Assembly: GCA_028023455.1 (NCBI GenBank)
Contig: JAQFVV010012398.1
Coordinates: 8,268,682-8,332,681 of the forward strand
From: Epiperipatus broadwayi
Lineage: Eukaryota > Onychophora > Udeonychophora > Euonychophora > Peripatidae
Direction: 5' to 3'
Length of the DNA: 64,000 nt
The notes beneath the pieces are model-generated. The model was not told the origin of the DNA. It did no database searches and saw only the letters and a program-made list of their open reading frames with translations. Each line of letters opens with the position of its first letter. The stretch's first letter is position 1. This document shows, piece after piece, positions 1-13,012 of the stretch. The translations under genes were made by a program, and so were the position numbers.

Positions 1-2990
1 TTGCAATTTGTTTTAAATCCGCAAAACTGTGCAATCGCGATATTTATTTATTTATATTACGTATAAAAGTGTCAATGAAACTTATATTTGTTGTAGAAAT
101 ATTTAAAAGTTTTTCTTAAACAATGCGTGGCAATGAAATATTTTGAAGTTTGATTGGTAATTATTTTGTTTAAAACATTTATATATATATAAAATCAATT
201 TTTAACGGTGATTGAAAAAAACAAATAAAACGACAATGAATGAAAAGTTCACTGCCTTTTTAACATGAAAAAAATATAAAACAATTCCGACAGTTTTTAT
301 ACACACGTTTTTGAGTAATTACGTAAATTCATATTAAACAATTAGTTTACTAAAAGCATTTAATTAATTAAACTCTGAATGATTCAGTGAACTTTATGAG
401 TTTATTATTATTTAACATGTTAATAAAGTCAAGACTGATTATATCCTTGCGTAATATTAATTAAAATATTTGTTTACAAGAGAGATTCTTTTTATATAAG
501 TAATATTATCATACTCTATTTTAATATATATCTGTGCAAAAAGATTTTTTTAAAAAAAATTATCACAAAACTTGTAGTCAGATGCCAAATATTGGTTTGT
601 ATAGCCATCGCTAAAATTTATTTTATTTTTTTCTTATTCTCTATTTTTTGTTTTTCATAAATATGGCAATAATCATGTATGATGGCAGCAAATATGGTTA
701 TCAACAAAAAAAAAAAAATCAGAAAGCTCATTATATCTATCATTTAGTAAAAATTTGGAAAATGCAAATAAAAAAAGGTGATTGACAAATAGTGTTTATT
801 AATATATTTAAGAATTAAAAAAATATCTATATTTAAAACACTTTCTTTTCAAATCTATTTATTTTATGAACCGTTTTTATTTCAGTTTCCTCCAACATTT
901 CAAGCATATTATATAGTCATTATTAAGGATTGATTGATTATTCTTCTTACTTACAAAACCAAGATTTGAAAAAAAAAGTGTGTTAAATATATTTTATAAT
1001 TTCTTAAAAAGTGTTATTAGTTTAAAAAAAATAAGTATGTAAATTTACTTTAAAGAAAAGATTGTGTGATATACACTTTTTAAAATACTTTAATGATAAA
1101 AACATTTAATTGTATATCTTGTAAGAGGGTCCGACTACGTGTTCAATCAATTCAAAACATATACTTACATAATAAGCATACACAGGTCACCCATCATTGT
1201 GGTATACTTGAATATTATGTATATTATTGCTTAACTTCTTAAAAACTTAAATCATTCACCTTTTTATTTTTATTTTTGCTTAATATTTCAAATTTATTAC
1301 TCCACCCCCACCCCCGATAATTCCATTTTATGATACTGTTTGACATTATAATCTAAATAGAGTCTGTCTTAGAGAATAATAGATGAGAAGTTATATTAAA
1401 AAACATAATTGTAAATAAAATTAAAATGTACATGTATGTACTATTCATTGAAAGAATAAACATTTCGCGTAAGAAACTAAATAAACATAAGCCTTATTTT
1501 TTTAAAATAAAAAAAATTATGGAAAATAATATGTCTGGAAACACAAATATAATGTATTTATAAAAATGATTGAAAATAAATGTGATTATGCAATCATTTA
1601 GTGGCAAATTTTATTAGTCATGATGGCGTATGGTTGTTATAAAGACAAAGCAAAAAACATGAAAATAATATATTTTTGGAAATATGAAAGTAACCTATTC
1701 AGCAAACACATAATGTAGTTAAAGAAATATTTTGCATAAGTTTCACCCGAGCAAATTTTTAGAAGATATTAAATCAGCATTTGTCATTGTTGCTATCATC
1801 ACATTTATTTTTTAATATTTGTTTTTTAATCATTAAAGATATTATTTTCAGATTCGTTTTCTAAATAACTTACATTATTTTCATTTTTTTTTTTTTTTGC
1901 TTTGTCTTCATCTAAGCCTTTTAAATGCTTGCTATTTTTTTTGTTCACCGAATGTTTGCAATAATTACATTTATCAAAAATATTTGTATCATTCATTGTT
2001 TGTTTTCTAAAGATTTTATTATGGGGATGTTTTGTAAGTAAATTGTATTATTTTTATAATCTGAAACATATTTTATTATTTTCATGGTGATTTGTGTGAA
2101 AAATAGATAATTTATGGATTACATTATTCTTTGGCATCTAGTTGATGGTTTCACCAATTAAGAGTGTGCATACAACTGCCACTAATACATGTATATAAGC
2201 ACAATCTGAGTTTGTTAATTATAAATTAATGAGGATCCTATTTTTGTTCATTCTAATCTCAAATTTTCCCTTGTAATAATAATCTTGTGGCTGAGAATTA
2301 ATATTATTTTAAATAAATGTTGGAATTGATAGTATCTGGTTGTATAATGGTTTATACATATATCCTATGAATCAGGATTGGAATCTGTATAGAACATTGT
2401 CATTTTTTTGATAAGAATGTGTTACATAAGACTTTTTAAATAGAGATTCAAAGCAATTTAATAATTGGCTAATAAATGGGAATCTAACTATTTTTAGATA
2501 AAAAGTAAAACACAAAAATCATAAAGGCTCTTGTCAAATTGTTGTTAACTATCCTGATAATTAATAACTTTTCTTTCATTAACCTCTTTGGAAAGTACTA
2601 AAAAAGGCTTTTCCCTGAAGTAAACTTATTTAAAGCTTAATAATTTCTTACAATTATATATAAACAATATTACCCATTAAATAATAATAAATATAACAAA
2701 ATTTAAATAAAATCCTAATCTTCATCAAAATGTTTAAGAAGAAACTTGGAATCTTATCTATAAGCAATTAGGTAATATAATTAACATAATTGAATGCATT
2801 TATATTATTGCATTTGTAATAGTCTTCATCTACTGTTTTTTTTTTAAAAAAAAAACCTTAGATAATAACCAATATATTTCATGATTAATATAATTGAAAA
2901 TACTTCTGCAATATTGTAATGTAATTTATTGTTTTACAGTTATTCAAATAATTATTTTACTTATTCTTATGCATATATATATATATTGCA
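1..2990. other. AT-rich non-coding stretch
   Basis: I see no gene here. The sequence is A/T homopolymer-rich with short TA and A runs, a small C-run near 1303-1314, and no open frame with non-random composition. No terminal repeats or tRNA-like boxes were recognised. Confidence 0.6.
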
Positions 2991-2991
2991 G

Positions 2992-3155
2992 CAGTTATGT
3001 TGGCCATACTAAAGTTATATTATTATACTTTCAAAAAAATAATGTGATATATTTATTTTGTTAATCTTCCTTTTTTAAAAAAAATAAAATACATTAAATT
3101 TATACTTAAGATGACCCCCAAAACATTTATAAAAATACAGTTAAAGTGTTGTTAT
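2992..3155 (+). repeat. Dispersed repeat, copy 1
   Basis: This block shares long matching stretches with 5958-6105, in the same orientation. Examples are CTAAAGTTATATTATTATA and ATAATGTGATATATTTATTT, followed by the ACATTAAATTTAT and GATGACCCC blocks. It is an unclassified old repeat. Copy 2 lies just downstream of a gag-like relic, so the repeat may belong to that element. Confidence 0.65.
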
Positions 3156-4740
3156 GTAAATCAAGTGGAAAAAAATATTAAAATAAGATACTTTTTTTCC
3201 TCATTACTTTTCTCCCACTTTTTTTTTTCAAGGCTGAAAAAAAGAAAGCAAAATAAATTATCTATCAAATAATCCTTTTTACAATCGTTAAATGCATAGG
3301 AAGTGAACTTTATGTTTTTTAAATTTACTTAAAGAGATGGAAATATTTATTGTAATAAGGTGCACAGAAGATGAAGTGTTAAGTTAAAGTAAATAGCTCA
3401 TTGATTACTACCCTAGTGCAATTGCCTAATCTACATTTCTTATTAACTAGTTTTAAAACTGCTATTGGTAAAAGGAACTTTGCAAATGAATCATCAAAAA
3501 TAAATAAGGATATGAATGCCTTATATGATTATCTTTAATGTTTCACTTAATGATACTGAAAAGAGAAGAAAATACTTAAAGGAAGGGGGAAAAAGGTTGT
3601 AAGATAGTAGTAAGATATTTTAAAACCAGAACTTTTAATGCTTTGATATTGTTTGCTATTTATGAATATTCAGGATAAATAAAGGAAAAGAATATTAACG
3701 TTTTAAAAAAAAATTAAGGGATGAAAACCAGTTTTGAACTTATTAAAATATTATTTTCTTCTGTAATAATAAAATATTTAAAATTATTTCCAGAAAAGCT
3801 ATCTAGGAATAAATAAAGATAATTCTTTTTTTTTTTTTTTTGAGAAAAGTTAATCATGAAAATTATAAAGTGAGAAAAACTTTTAACTTTTATTGTAATC
3901 TTTGATGCTAAAGTACTCAAGAAGGAAAATTCCCAAAGAAGATTTCAGTGATTTATTTTATTATGTATTGCTTGATTTATTATCTTATTTTTCTCATTAA
4001 TAAATTATTTATTTATTTATGCATTTCTTAATTGTTATTTCATGCATTCACCACAGTAATAATAGAATAAAATATTTTATTTTTTCCTGGAAGACACAAT
4101 TAATTATATTAAGTTAGCAAAACCACTATATTACTTTTACCTTATATATAACAATTGCTAATAAAATATATGCAATTAATGCTTCACACATGACCCATGC
4201 TCTGTTACATCTGGAATGTATGATGGCTAAAGAAAAAAATAAATATCCATATAAAGAATGGGTTCTAGATAAAGAACTATGAGCCTCAGATTATTTTACT
4301 CATACACTCTACTGATTTTGCCATTATTGATGACAGTTATTGACACATAAATTAGCACTGACAGCATGGTGAAATCAGATACTTTATTCTGATAAAAGAA
4401 GGTGATGATATCTGTACAGAAAGTGGCATCAACAATGTTGAAAGCCTGGAATATCTTATTCGGATAAAGAAAATGGGTGTGATACATATATAAAATGAAA
4501 GAATAATTTTATTTGAATTAAATAAAGAAAATTAAAAAGCAGGATTAAAGTTGAATGAGGGAAAATGTGGATGGCAATGTACTGAGTAGAACTGATGTTG
4601 CCATTAATCAATAGAGTGAAAGGGAAAAAACATAATGAATTAAAAAAATGATAAAGAGTTATATTGAGACTAATGTTAACATGGTTAAAGAAGAAAAACA
4701 GTGAACAACAAATAAGTATGAAGAAACTTGATATCAGAGA
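3156..4740. other. AT-rich non-coding stretch
   Basis: No gene is supported. Short open frames on the minus strand near 3714-3920 and 4296-4487 have the composition expected by chance in DNA this AT-rich, and no motif was recognised in them. Confidence 0.5.
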
Positions 4741-4750
4741 AGGTTAACCA

Positions 4751-5730
4751 ATGAAGGCTGAGACTGTGATAGAACAGGATAACAAAGCTATGCAACCTGA
4801 GGAGCAAGCCAGCAGCAGCCAGACTCACAATGGAAATGTTCCTAGTAATAATGAATCAAATGAAAGAAGATAATGATAGAAGAGAAAAAATGAAAGAACA
4901 AATGAAAGAAGATAATGTTAGAAAAAGCTAAACAAATGAAAGAAGATAATGATAGCATAAATAAGCAAATGAAAGAAGATAATGATAGAAGAGATAAACA
5001 AATGAAAGAAGTTAATGATAGAAGATATAAAAAATTAAAGAATAAAATGATAGAATGCCAGCAGCAATGAACCAAAGTCAAGAAGAAATGCATAATAAAG
5101 CAGATAGAAATAAAGAAGAAATGAAAGAAGTGTATGTTCAAGTCAAAGAAGAAATGAAAGAAATTCTACAAGGGCTATAAAATAACATAATCACTCTGAA
5201 GGAAGAGATGATAAATCAAATTGATGAAAAAGTCCAGGAAAAGTTGGAATTCATAGAGAAGATGTCTGTAAGTGTCCATAATATGGTACATGAAGTTGTT
5301 AGAACCTATCAAGATAATGTACAATAAACAGTTTTAAACTTGGGAAAAAGATTGCAGAGGCCAAAAGTGCAAGACAAGGAAAAGATAAGGACACTTTGAA
5401 TGGAGGTTTCTTCATTAAAAGAAATAGTTGCCACTATAAATGACATAAAAGCAGATTATAATAAATTGAAAGAGACTGTATAGCAGTACAAAAAAAAAAT
5501 CATTGCAATATTATGGATAATTAAAAACCAACATGGACTTGGTGAAAATATAAAAAGTATCAGCCAATTTTTAAAAACAGAAGCAATTAGAAGTGATTCA
5601 GTAGAGACACCAACTGAACATCTAGATAGTCTAAAAAGCTATTTTGAGCTGAATCTTCTAATTAAAAGAGAACATCTCCACTTAGAGCTTACTTTTCAAG
5701 ATATGAAAGCTAATATTAAAGTAAGATAAA
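4751..5730 (+). pseudogene. Decayed gag-like coiled-coil ORF of an LTR-type element
   Basis: A reading frame opens at ATG 4751 with a polar Glu/Gln/Ser/Asn-rich start. It then shifts frame near 4855 into an array of an 11-residue unit of the type QMKEDNDRRDK, encoded by a 33-bp repeat best seen at 4903, 4936, 4969 and 5002. Further downstream the frame is Lys/Glu/Met-rich and broken by several stops and shifts. It ends in segments such as PTEHLDSLKSYFEL that resemble the alpha-helical part of gag. N-terminal coiled coils with heptad-like repeats are common in Ty3/gypsy gag proteins of invertebrates. The assignment rests on composition and architecture, because no protease or RT motif was found next to it. 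The minus-strand open frame across the same repeats is a shadow. Confidence 0.5.
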
Positions 5731-5957
5731 GGATGGCTTGCATCTTCTTGATTCAAGATTTGTTCAAAAATTAATGATTTTGAAAAAAAAAAAGTTTTTT
5801 TAATAAAAAGAATATTTTTTATTTTAAAAATTATTTGAAAAAAATATCAAGAAATAATCATATAAAATTATTATTGATGGTATTGTGATTGGACAAAAAA
5901 AATTGAATATTTGACAGTCCCATTTTCTTTTCTTAGTGAAAGGGTATGTATAAAAGT

Positions 5958-6105
5958 TACATTGGCTATGCTAAAGTTATATTATTATATTTTCAAAAAA
6001 ATAATGTGATATATTTATTTTGTTAACCTGTTTTGTTAAAAGTAAAATACATTAAATTTATTATGGAGATGACCCCAAAAGATTTATAAAAATACAGTTG
6101 AAGAT
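5958..6105 (+). repeat. Dispersed repeat, copy 2
   Basis: This is the partner of 2992-3155. The two share several 15-20 base identical stretches in the same order, with small indels. It sits about 230 bases beyond the gag-like relic. Confidence 0.65.
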
Positions 6106-6496
6106 TTTTTTGGGGGGATCACCCAAATTATGATGGTATGTAAGTGGGATTTAGCTTAACTTAATCATGACTTTATGATTTTAAATCTAAACATTATTAT
6201 GTAAATTAATGAGACTTAATAATCAGTTAAAAAAATCAAAGGGATATTTTACTGAATCTGAATTACATTTAATAAATAAGTAAGTTAATTCCTGAAGGTT
6301 TGTGATGAAGATGTTTTAATTATATTTATATATTGCACTATTTCCATCATCTAATATGAGTATTAAATTTTAAATATTCCAATTACATTCAACTATTAGT
6401 ATACACATCAAACAGATTAGTATATGTACAACTTTTCGAAAGGTATTATTCTCTGCTCTTCTTCGGGTATTGTTGGCCTAAGTAATGACAGTAGTA

Positions 6497-6568
6497 ACAT
6501 GGGAATCGAACCTGGCCTCTTAGATTCTTGAGTATTGAATTTTAAGGTAACCCTCTAAACCATCCACA
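6497..6568 (-). mobile_element. tRNA-like SINE fragment (tRNA-Leu-like)
   Basis: On the minus strand there is a box-A-like GGTTTAGAGGGTTA and a perfect box B, GGTTCGATTCCC (plus positions 6501-6512). They are separated by a tRNA-Leu-like anticodon region with ACTCAAG and a long variable segment. No clean acceptor stem is visible, so it is more likely a degraded tRNA-derived retroposon than a tRNA gene. No duplication at its edges was identified. Confidence 0.45.
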
Positions 6569-7399
6569 CACATTCTTTATGAATATAACTACAATTAAAG
6601 TGCTTAATAATAGTAATTCGCCCCTTAATTTAGTTATTTCATTGCTCTATCATATTGCATTCCAAGTATAAAATGTAAACAAAACATTAACTTTAAATAA
6701 ATAATACTATGAAAATTCAAATATTTAATTGACATACAAAAGAAAAAAATATCTATCAACAATTTCAAACATAAATAAAATTACGATAATAGATTTTTTT
6801 TCAAATATATATATATCCATTTATGCAACTATAAATAGCAAATATCTCTTCACTCATAATTTTAAAAAATGTATTTATATAACTATAAATACATAAAAAA
6901 GTACTTATTATAAATATTCAAAGAAATTATGAGGTATTTATTTAGTTTTAAGATAAATAACAAATCTTTCTCCACCCACCCACCCCTTTTTATAATCTCT
7001 AAATTTACATATAGTAAGGGTTGAACTGGGCTCAATTCTTATAATATATATATAGATATTATGGTTGTACTATGTAAATATATTATGACCATAAATCGAG
7101 TTGTAAGAAGGATGAGATTGTATGATAACTTATCTAGAGAAATAATCAGAAATTAGAATATTAAGATGGCTTTGAAATTTTAAAAATAACTTTTATCATG
7201 TTTTACTCATTTTTTTAGTCGTTAACAAATGCCAAATAATAAAATTCAATCTTTCATGGAAATCAGTTGATTAGATTAAAGGCATTGGACTACCTATGAT
7301 AATAGTAATTTTTAGATCATTGTATTGAATATAATAGTTTGTTGCAGTTATACAATCCTGTATATTACATCAAAAAATAAACATGGGTAGGGCAGTTTT

Positions 7400-7775
7400 T
7401 ATTTTTTGTCAATAGATTTTTGTTATAATTGATTATTTTCTTCTAAAGAGAAATATTTTCAAATATAAGTTGAATGAATTATATCACATACTAGTTGAAA
7501 AATAAGCATTTAATTTAATTTTAGAAAAATAAATAAATAAATTATATGTAAAGTTGCAATTTTTAATTTTTTAAAAGCTAAAGAAAATTTCAAAAAGTTG
7601 AAATTGCATATATGTACTAAATATATTGCAATATTTTATCTTCTTTGTTTAATTTTTTATTACAAGATAATGACATGTAGAAATTTTAATTTGAACTAAT
7701 GTCAATTAAAACATACGTCAGTTTTAGTTTTTGCCATAAAATAATTGCAAAAGTGAACCACAAAACCCAATTTCA
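7400..7775 (+). repeat. Diverged duplicated block, copy 1
   Basis: This aligns by eye, in order, with 9605-9990. Anchors are CATTTAATTTTA, AAATAAATTATATGTAAA, a TTAGTTTTTG block and a final AAACCCAATTT block. The copies are strongly diverged, so the alignment is approximate. Either an old dispersed element or a local duplication would explain it. Confidence 0.5.
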
Positions 7776-9604
7776 GTATCAATATAATATAACATAAGAA
7801 TTATGGATAAACTGTGAAAACACTGTAGTGAGAGTTGGTGCAACCTTTCTAATTAAAAAGAGACTTATTGCATTTTATAAAATTTATTTTAAGTAATGGC
7901 ATGCTTTTTTATCATATAATTTTAATGAGAGTACTGTAGATTGAAAATCATAAAATGTACATGAAATTATTAGAAATTATATCAATGCTTGAGAGATTAT
8001 AATTTTGTAAAACTATTGTGATATATCTTTTTTAAAAAAAAATCAATATTTTGTAAAAAAAAAAACAAACTAGAAAATAAATTATTTTAAAATAACATAA
8101 TTAATTTATTTGATAAATAGTATTAGAAGATTTAAAATGTTATTAAACAATATGCCAGATAAGAGGGATGGTTACTTTATAAGTATTTGAAAATATGTTT
8201 TGTGGTTAACAGATAAATAATATATATAAAGATTATGATGAAGTCTTTTTATTAGAGTTGAATTAAGAGTAATCATATGAGTTAAATTTCAACTGAAATT
8301 AGATATGTGGATTGAAATCAGAGGTGATATGGAATTCTACAATATAGAATAGCCATAAAATTGAGAGTTATTATCTGCTAATTCTAACATTAAACATTGA
8401 TTATAGTGATCTCAAAGTGAGAATTTAAGAATAAAAAGTATTTTTAACATATTTCTCTGAATGCAAACTATAATCATGGCCAGAAACCATTAAAAGTGTA
8501 TTGATCATTATTATCATGCTATGCCATTCCTAAGAATAAAAAAGATGCCATGTTGGATACTTGTTCAGAAGAAGTCCTGAACTGATAGTCTGTTTCCTGC
8601 ATGATTAACTATTATGTTAATCAAAACTAAAAGTTTAATAATATGGTAAATAATCTGCCTAAAAGTAACTTGGAAATTAAATAACAAGTTTACAAACTAA
8701 GGAATAAACTGCCCAAGAATAATAACAAATCTTACCAAGAATCTAAACAATATTATGTGAATTCTTGACATTACAATCCACAAAAAAGCAACCAAACTTT
8801 CAGATAAATTACTGACAGTCTAAATGTTAAAGTATGTTTGTGTATAAAAAACCAACTTAATTTACCAGTAAGAACAAATATTTTGTTCAACTTCAGACAG
8901 GTCCAAATTTATTATGTTTTGAAATTTATAACATATGTTTTTCTTTGATTTTATAATTGTTAATATATTACTCAGGTGTGCGTTTTTAATCAAGGATTGT
9001 AGAGAGACTTTTTCCTTATAAATTTTTAGAGAATTTTTTTTTCTGACCACTTACAAGAACAGCAATTATCCTGGAATTTTATTGCCCAAATGAGAGATGC
9101 TAAGTCTTTTTTCTCTTATCCATTCAATCACCAAATTAATATATTATTATATTTACCTCATCCAATATTGTGTTGTCATATTTAGACTAAGATAATAATA
9201 ATATAAAATAAATTAATGAATATTCATGATTTTTATTAAAATTTAATCTTTTAATGAAAAAATGAAGAATACCGCTAACCCTTCTGTATGTGATCTCAAA
9301 TAATATTTTTGATATTTGTTAAAATCATAACTTAAAAAAATTGATAACATCTTTAAAATAATACAACACCTTTGTAAATAAATCATAAACTTAAATAAAT
9401 AACCAAATCAAAAGATTCATTTTATCCATTAGGTTAAAAAGTATTTTTTAATGAAGAAAACATAATTATTAAACAAATTTGTATTAGTAACACATGTTTC
9501 AGTTTTATTCAAGTAATGAAAATAATCTATGAAATTTAATAACTAGTTACAAAAACATAATAAAGAATAATATTTATGACCTTGATTACAGGCATTATTT
9601 ATTT
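7776..9604. other. AT-rich non-coding stretch
   Basis: No gene is supported. A 62-codon minus-strand frame (8862-9050) has no recognisable motif. The stretch separates the two diverged duplicated blocks. Confidence 0.5.
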
Positions 9605-9990
9605 GCTGATGTACACTTTTTGTTTTTAGTTAGTCTATTTTTACTTGATTTAATTTCTGCTTTAAAAAAACAAATATGTTCAAATATAATCTGAATGCAA
9701 ATACTATGTATTTATCAACAAAAAGTATTTCATTTAATTTTACAACAATAAAAATACACAAATAAATAAATTATATGTAAACTTATAATTTTTGATTTAA
9801 CAAAATTGATGCTTTAAAGTATAATGAATACTTTCAAATAAAAAAAATTACATTTCACTAAATGATAATGATATCTAGATATTTTAGTTGAAATTAATAT
9901 ACATTTTCATTATAGTTTTTGTTGTCAATGAATACAAAACCATCAACAAATGCTATTGATAGTCACAATTGAGCCACTCTAAACCCAATT
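9605..9990 (+). repeat. Diverged duplicated block, copy 2
   Basis: This is the partner of 7400-7775, in the same orientation about 2.2 kb downstream. It carries the same ordered anchors with indels. Confidence 0.5.
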
Positions 9991-10621
9991 TTCATAACAA
10001 ATGAAGTTGCTCATTTTTTCTTTCTAGGAAGTCTAATAAATGCAAATATTCAAAGTTTATTTTTTAGTTTTACAACATGAATTTAATACCTAAATCTCCT
10101 AATTGTACTTTATATATCTGTGCACATTTTATTTTCATGATATATTAACAAATGTTCAATTATTATTATAGGGCAGCAAATTTTATTGTCAGCTAGTAAA
10201 TAAAAGTAATATCAGGTAGAAAATAAAATTATTTGGGAAGAATCCAAATATACATCCATAAACGTAGCTTTCCATCTCAGAAGTGGTGTTTATGTAAAAT
10301 AGGTTTTATCCTATCTAATACAATGAAAACTACCTTTCTAAATAATGCTTTATCTGATTAAGGTAGAATTGTATTACATATAGATGACTATCTGCAATCT
10401 AAACAGTACTATCACAGAAATTAATAGCAATTTATCCACACATAAAATCAATGAGTTGATCTTCACCATATAATTTATTGTTATGTATTATTATAAAATG
10501 CTTGGAATAGCAATGTCTCATTAGCCTGCCTATCTTAGTGTCATATTTTAGAAGTTTTCAAGAAGAAACCACCATCATCATCAATCATGAGTCATTTCTT
10601 CAGTTTATACATGCAACCAAA

Positions 10622-10772
10622 TATGGATACTACTAAACTGATATAAATGCATAAATTAATTTAAATAATATTTTATTAACTATTCAACCAAATTATTGAT
10701 AGTATTTACTTAAACTTTTGATACCACATTAAATAAACTGCCTTATAACTTTACCAAAAGAGTTGATTTTAT
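10622..10772 (+). repeat. Second diverged duplicated block, copy 1
   Basis: This matches 11191-11320 in order, through CTAAACTG, ATAAATTAATTT-like, AACCAAATTATTGATA and ACTTTTGA blocks. It looks like an old local direct duplication with about 560 bases between copies. Confidence 0.5.
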
Positions 10773-11190
10773 ATATTTTATGTATTAGCCAATGAGTTAT
10801 CTGCTAATGCATGTTAAAATAATATGCAACACTTTTTCACATAAATATCAAATTAAAAAAACATTTTGATCTTAAAGCATGAAATAATCATTCAGTGTTG
10901 AATTTAAATATTTTAATAATCTCCATACTTCCTTTTTTTTTTTTTATTCTTCATATAAATAAAGATACAACAAAAGACAAATGACCCCCAAGATGCATTT
11001 CATGCTAAACCAGCATTCATCAATTGGCCCAAGCCACCAGCTCCCATATATATCACCATTAAAGATTATTATATCTGATTTAAAGAATTTAAATATTATG
11101 AAGAAATAACTTAAGGCAGTTGAAAACTGCTAAATAATTCAAAATAATAGTTATTAATTAATATTAAAGACTCCACTATATTATAATACA

Positions 11191-11320
11191 AATATTTATA
11201 CTGCTAAACTGAAATAAATATATAAATTTACTAATTCAAACTTAATTAAAAAACTAACCAAATCATTGATAAAATTCACTTTGAACTTTTGAGTTGAATA
11301 ACTTTTCCAAGACAATTGAT
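11191..11320 (+). repeat. Second diverged duplicated block, copy 2
   Basis: This is the partner of 10622-10772, with the same ordered anchors and small indels. Confidence 0.5.
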
Positions 11321-11773
11321 CTGTGATTTTGGCATCACTCATCACCAGTTCAGTGTAATATGTAAAGTTTTTTTAATATACATATTTCAAATTTATAACT
11401 GCCCTAATCTTAAAATATGATGACATCACTTGTAAGTGAATGTTACCAGTGATGTGGCTGGAATAAGTGAATTTATGCATCTATTATAGTTTAACAATAT
11501 GCATATTTAGATTATAATTTAATAAATTAATTCATTGTTAAAGTTTAAATTTTGCCTTGTAATGTTTAAATTGCACTATAATTTTTCCATACATTAAAAT
11601 TGATGTCATTTTGGAAATTGGTACTCATGTGAAAAACCCTTTGCATATCATACTGTAATAAAATAACAGATAATGATTTCAACTCATCAGTAATGAAGCA
11701 ATTGTCTTAAAAAAGAAGCTTTATTGGCTCGATATTTTAATGTGCAATCAAAGATTTAAGTGAACATTACCAG

Positions 11774-11831
11774 AAATTTGAATAATTGTTTAGCTAAACA
11801 TTTGAATAATTGTTTAACTAAACATTTGAAC
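11774..11831. repeat. 24-bp tandem repeat
   Basis: Just over two units of a 24-bp sequence beginning TTTGAATAATTGTTTA are present. The two full units differ by one base, so the duplication is recent or conserved. Confidence 0.85.
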
Positions 11832-12962
11832 AAGTTAATATCAAAGAAATGCTGAGATGAACAAAATACAACAGGCAGTACCATTCAGCTTAGAATTAGG
11901 AATCAACAACAAAAAGGTTAAATAATCTGCTGGTTGATTTATCATTTGCTCACCACATCAATTATTTGACTCAGGTTATTGCAAAATCAACAACTGTATT
12001 GGCTTATGGAGGATATCATGGTGATTAAAGAATTAAGGTGTCATGTTTTATTCAAATATTTTGTTGTTCTAACATTGCAATTTTCTGAGTTCTTTCATAA
12101 TGTCTGTAGAAAACCTTATTACAATGTTTACCTTTCATTTTACAAATTAATACTATAATATTACTTTTCAGATAGTAATGCATATATATGTTATTTCTAA
12201 CAAAATCAAGTCATTACAAACAGATGTGGTTTTCTATTTTTTTAATCTGTAAAGTAAATATGATTTTCAAATTGAGAAGAGTTATCACCAATTAAAATTT
12301 TACTATATTAATTAATCTGAATTTGATTTTTAAAAAGTCTTGGAGGTATAAAAAGGCACATGACTATAAATGAACTTACTCATTTGATAATATTGTCTTT
12401 AGATGCAAACATTAATGGTAATTACTAATCATTTATTAGGAAATATATTATTATTTAATTTTTAACTTGGACATAAATGTTAAACTTAATTATAAATTAA
12501 TATCTCAATTATTAGATATACCAAGAGTATTATTTATTTAACTTTTGTTTTGTGCTCATGCTTGACATCTTAGAAATGTAATAAAGTTTTCAAACTCTAT
12601 TCTCACTTTAAATGTTTTAAATAAAGACATATAAAAATGGCATATAATTTTCAAAATGCATTTCTTTTAAAAGACCAACCATCAGTACTTGGCTCATACA
12701 TTATAATTTTTTACAGGTAATACTGAATTATGATGATAAAATCATTGGAAGGTAAAGATCTGAGTTAACTAATGTTCCACCAGAAATGCATCTTAGGAAT
12801 GATTTTTCTTTTTTTATATATTTATGTTTGTACTTTTATGAGTGTGAAGATTGAAAGCTTTTTACTATATCTAAAAAGACATATATCCTGTGTTTTTGCA
12901 ATGAATGTAAAAATAAAATTCTGCTGCCCATGCTTAATAAGATTATAAAAAATATTTCTTTT

Positions 12963-13012
12963 TTATATATAGAGCTCGCAAAATAATCTTATTTTGCAAG
13001 CTCTATATATAA
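12963..13012. repeat. 50-bp near-perfect palindrome
   Basis: Two 24-base arms, 12963-12986 and 12989-13012, are separated by 2 bases. They pair at 23 of 24 positions, the one mismatch being C12977 against A12998. The arm core is GAGCTCGCAAAATAA. A poly-T run precedes it. It could be a tiny foldback relic or an extruding cruciform. Confidence 0.9.

Noticed and set aside
4842-5141. Phe/Ser/Leu-rich 99-codon minus-strand frame
   Set aside because: It is the antisense of the Lys/Glu/Asp 33-bp repeats in the gag-like relic.
8542-8580. AMLDTCSEE-like reading resembling a retroelement protease DTGS motif
   Set aside because: The Gly of the motif is Cys, stops follow at once, and no neighbouring pol motif supports it. 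The match is too short.
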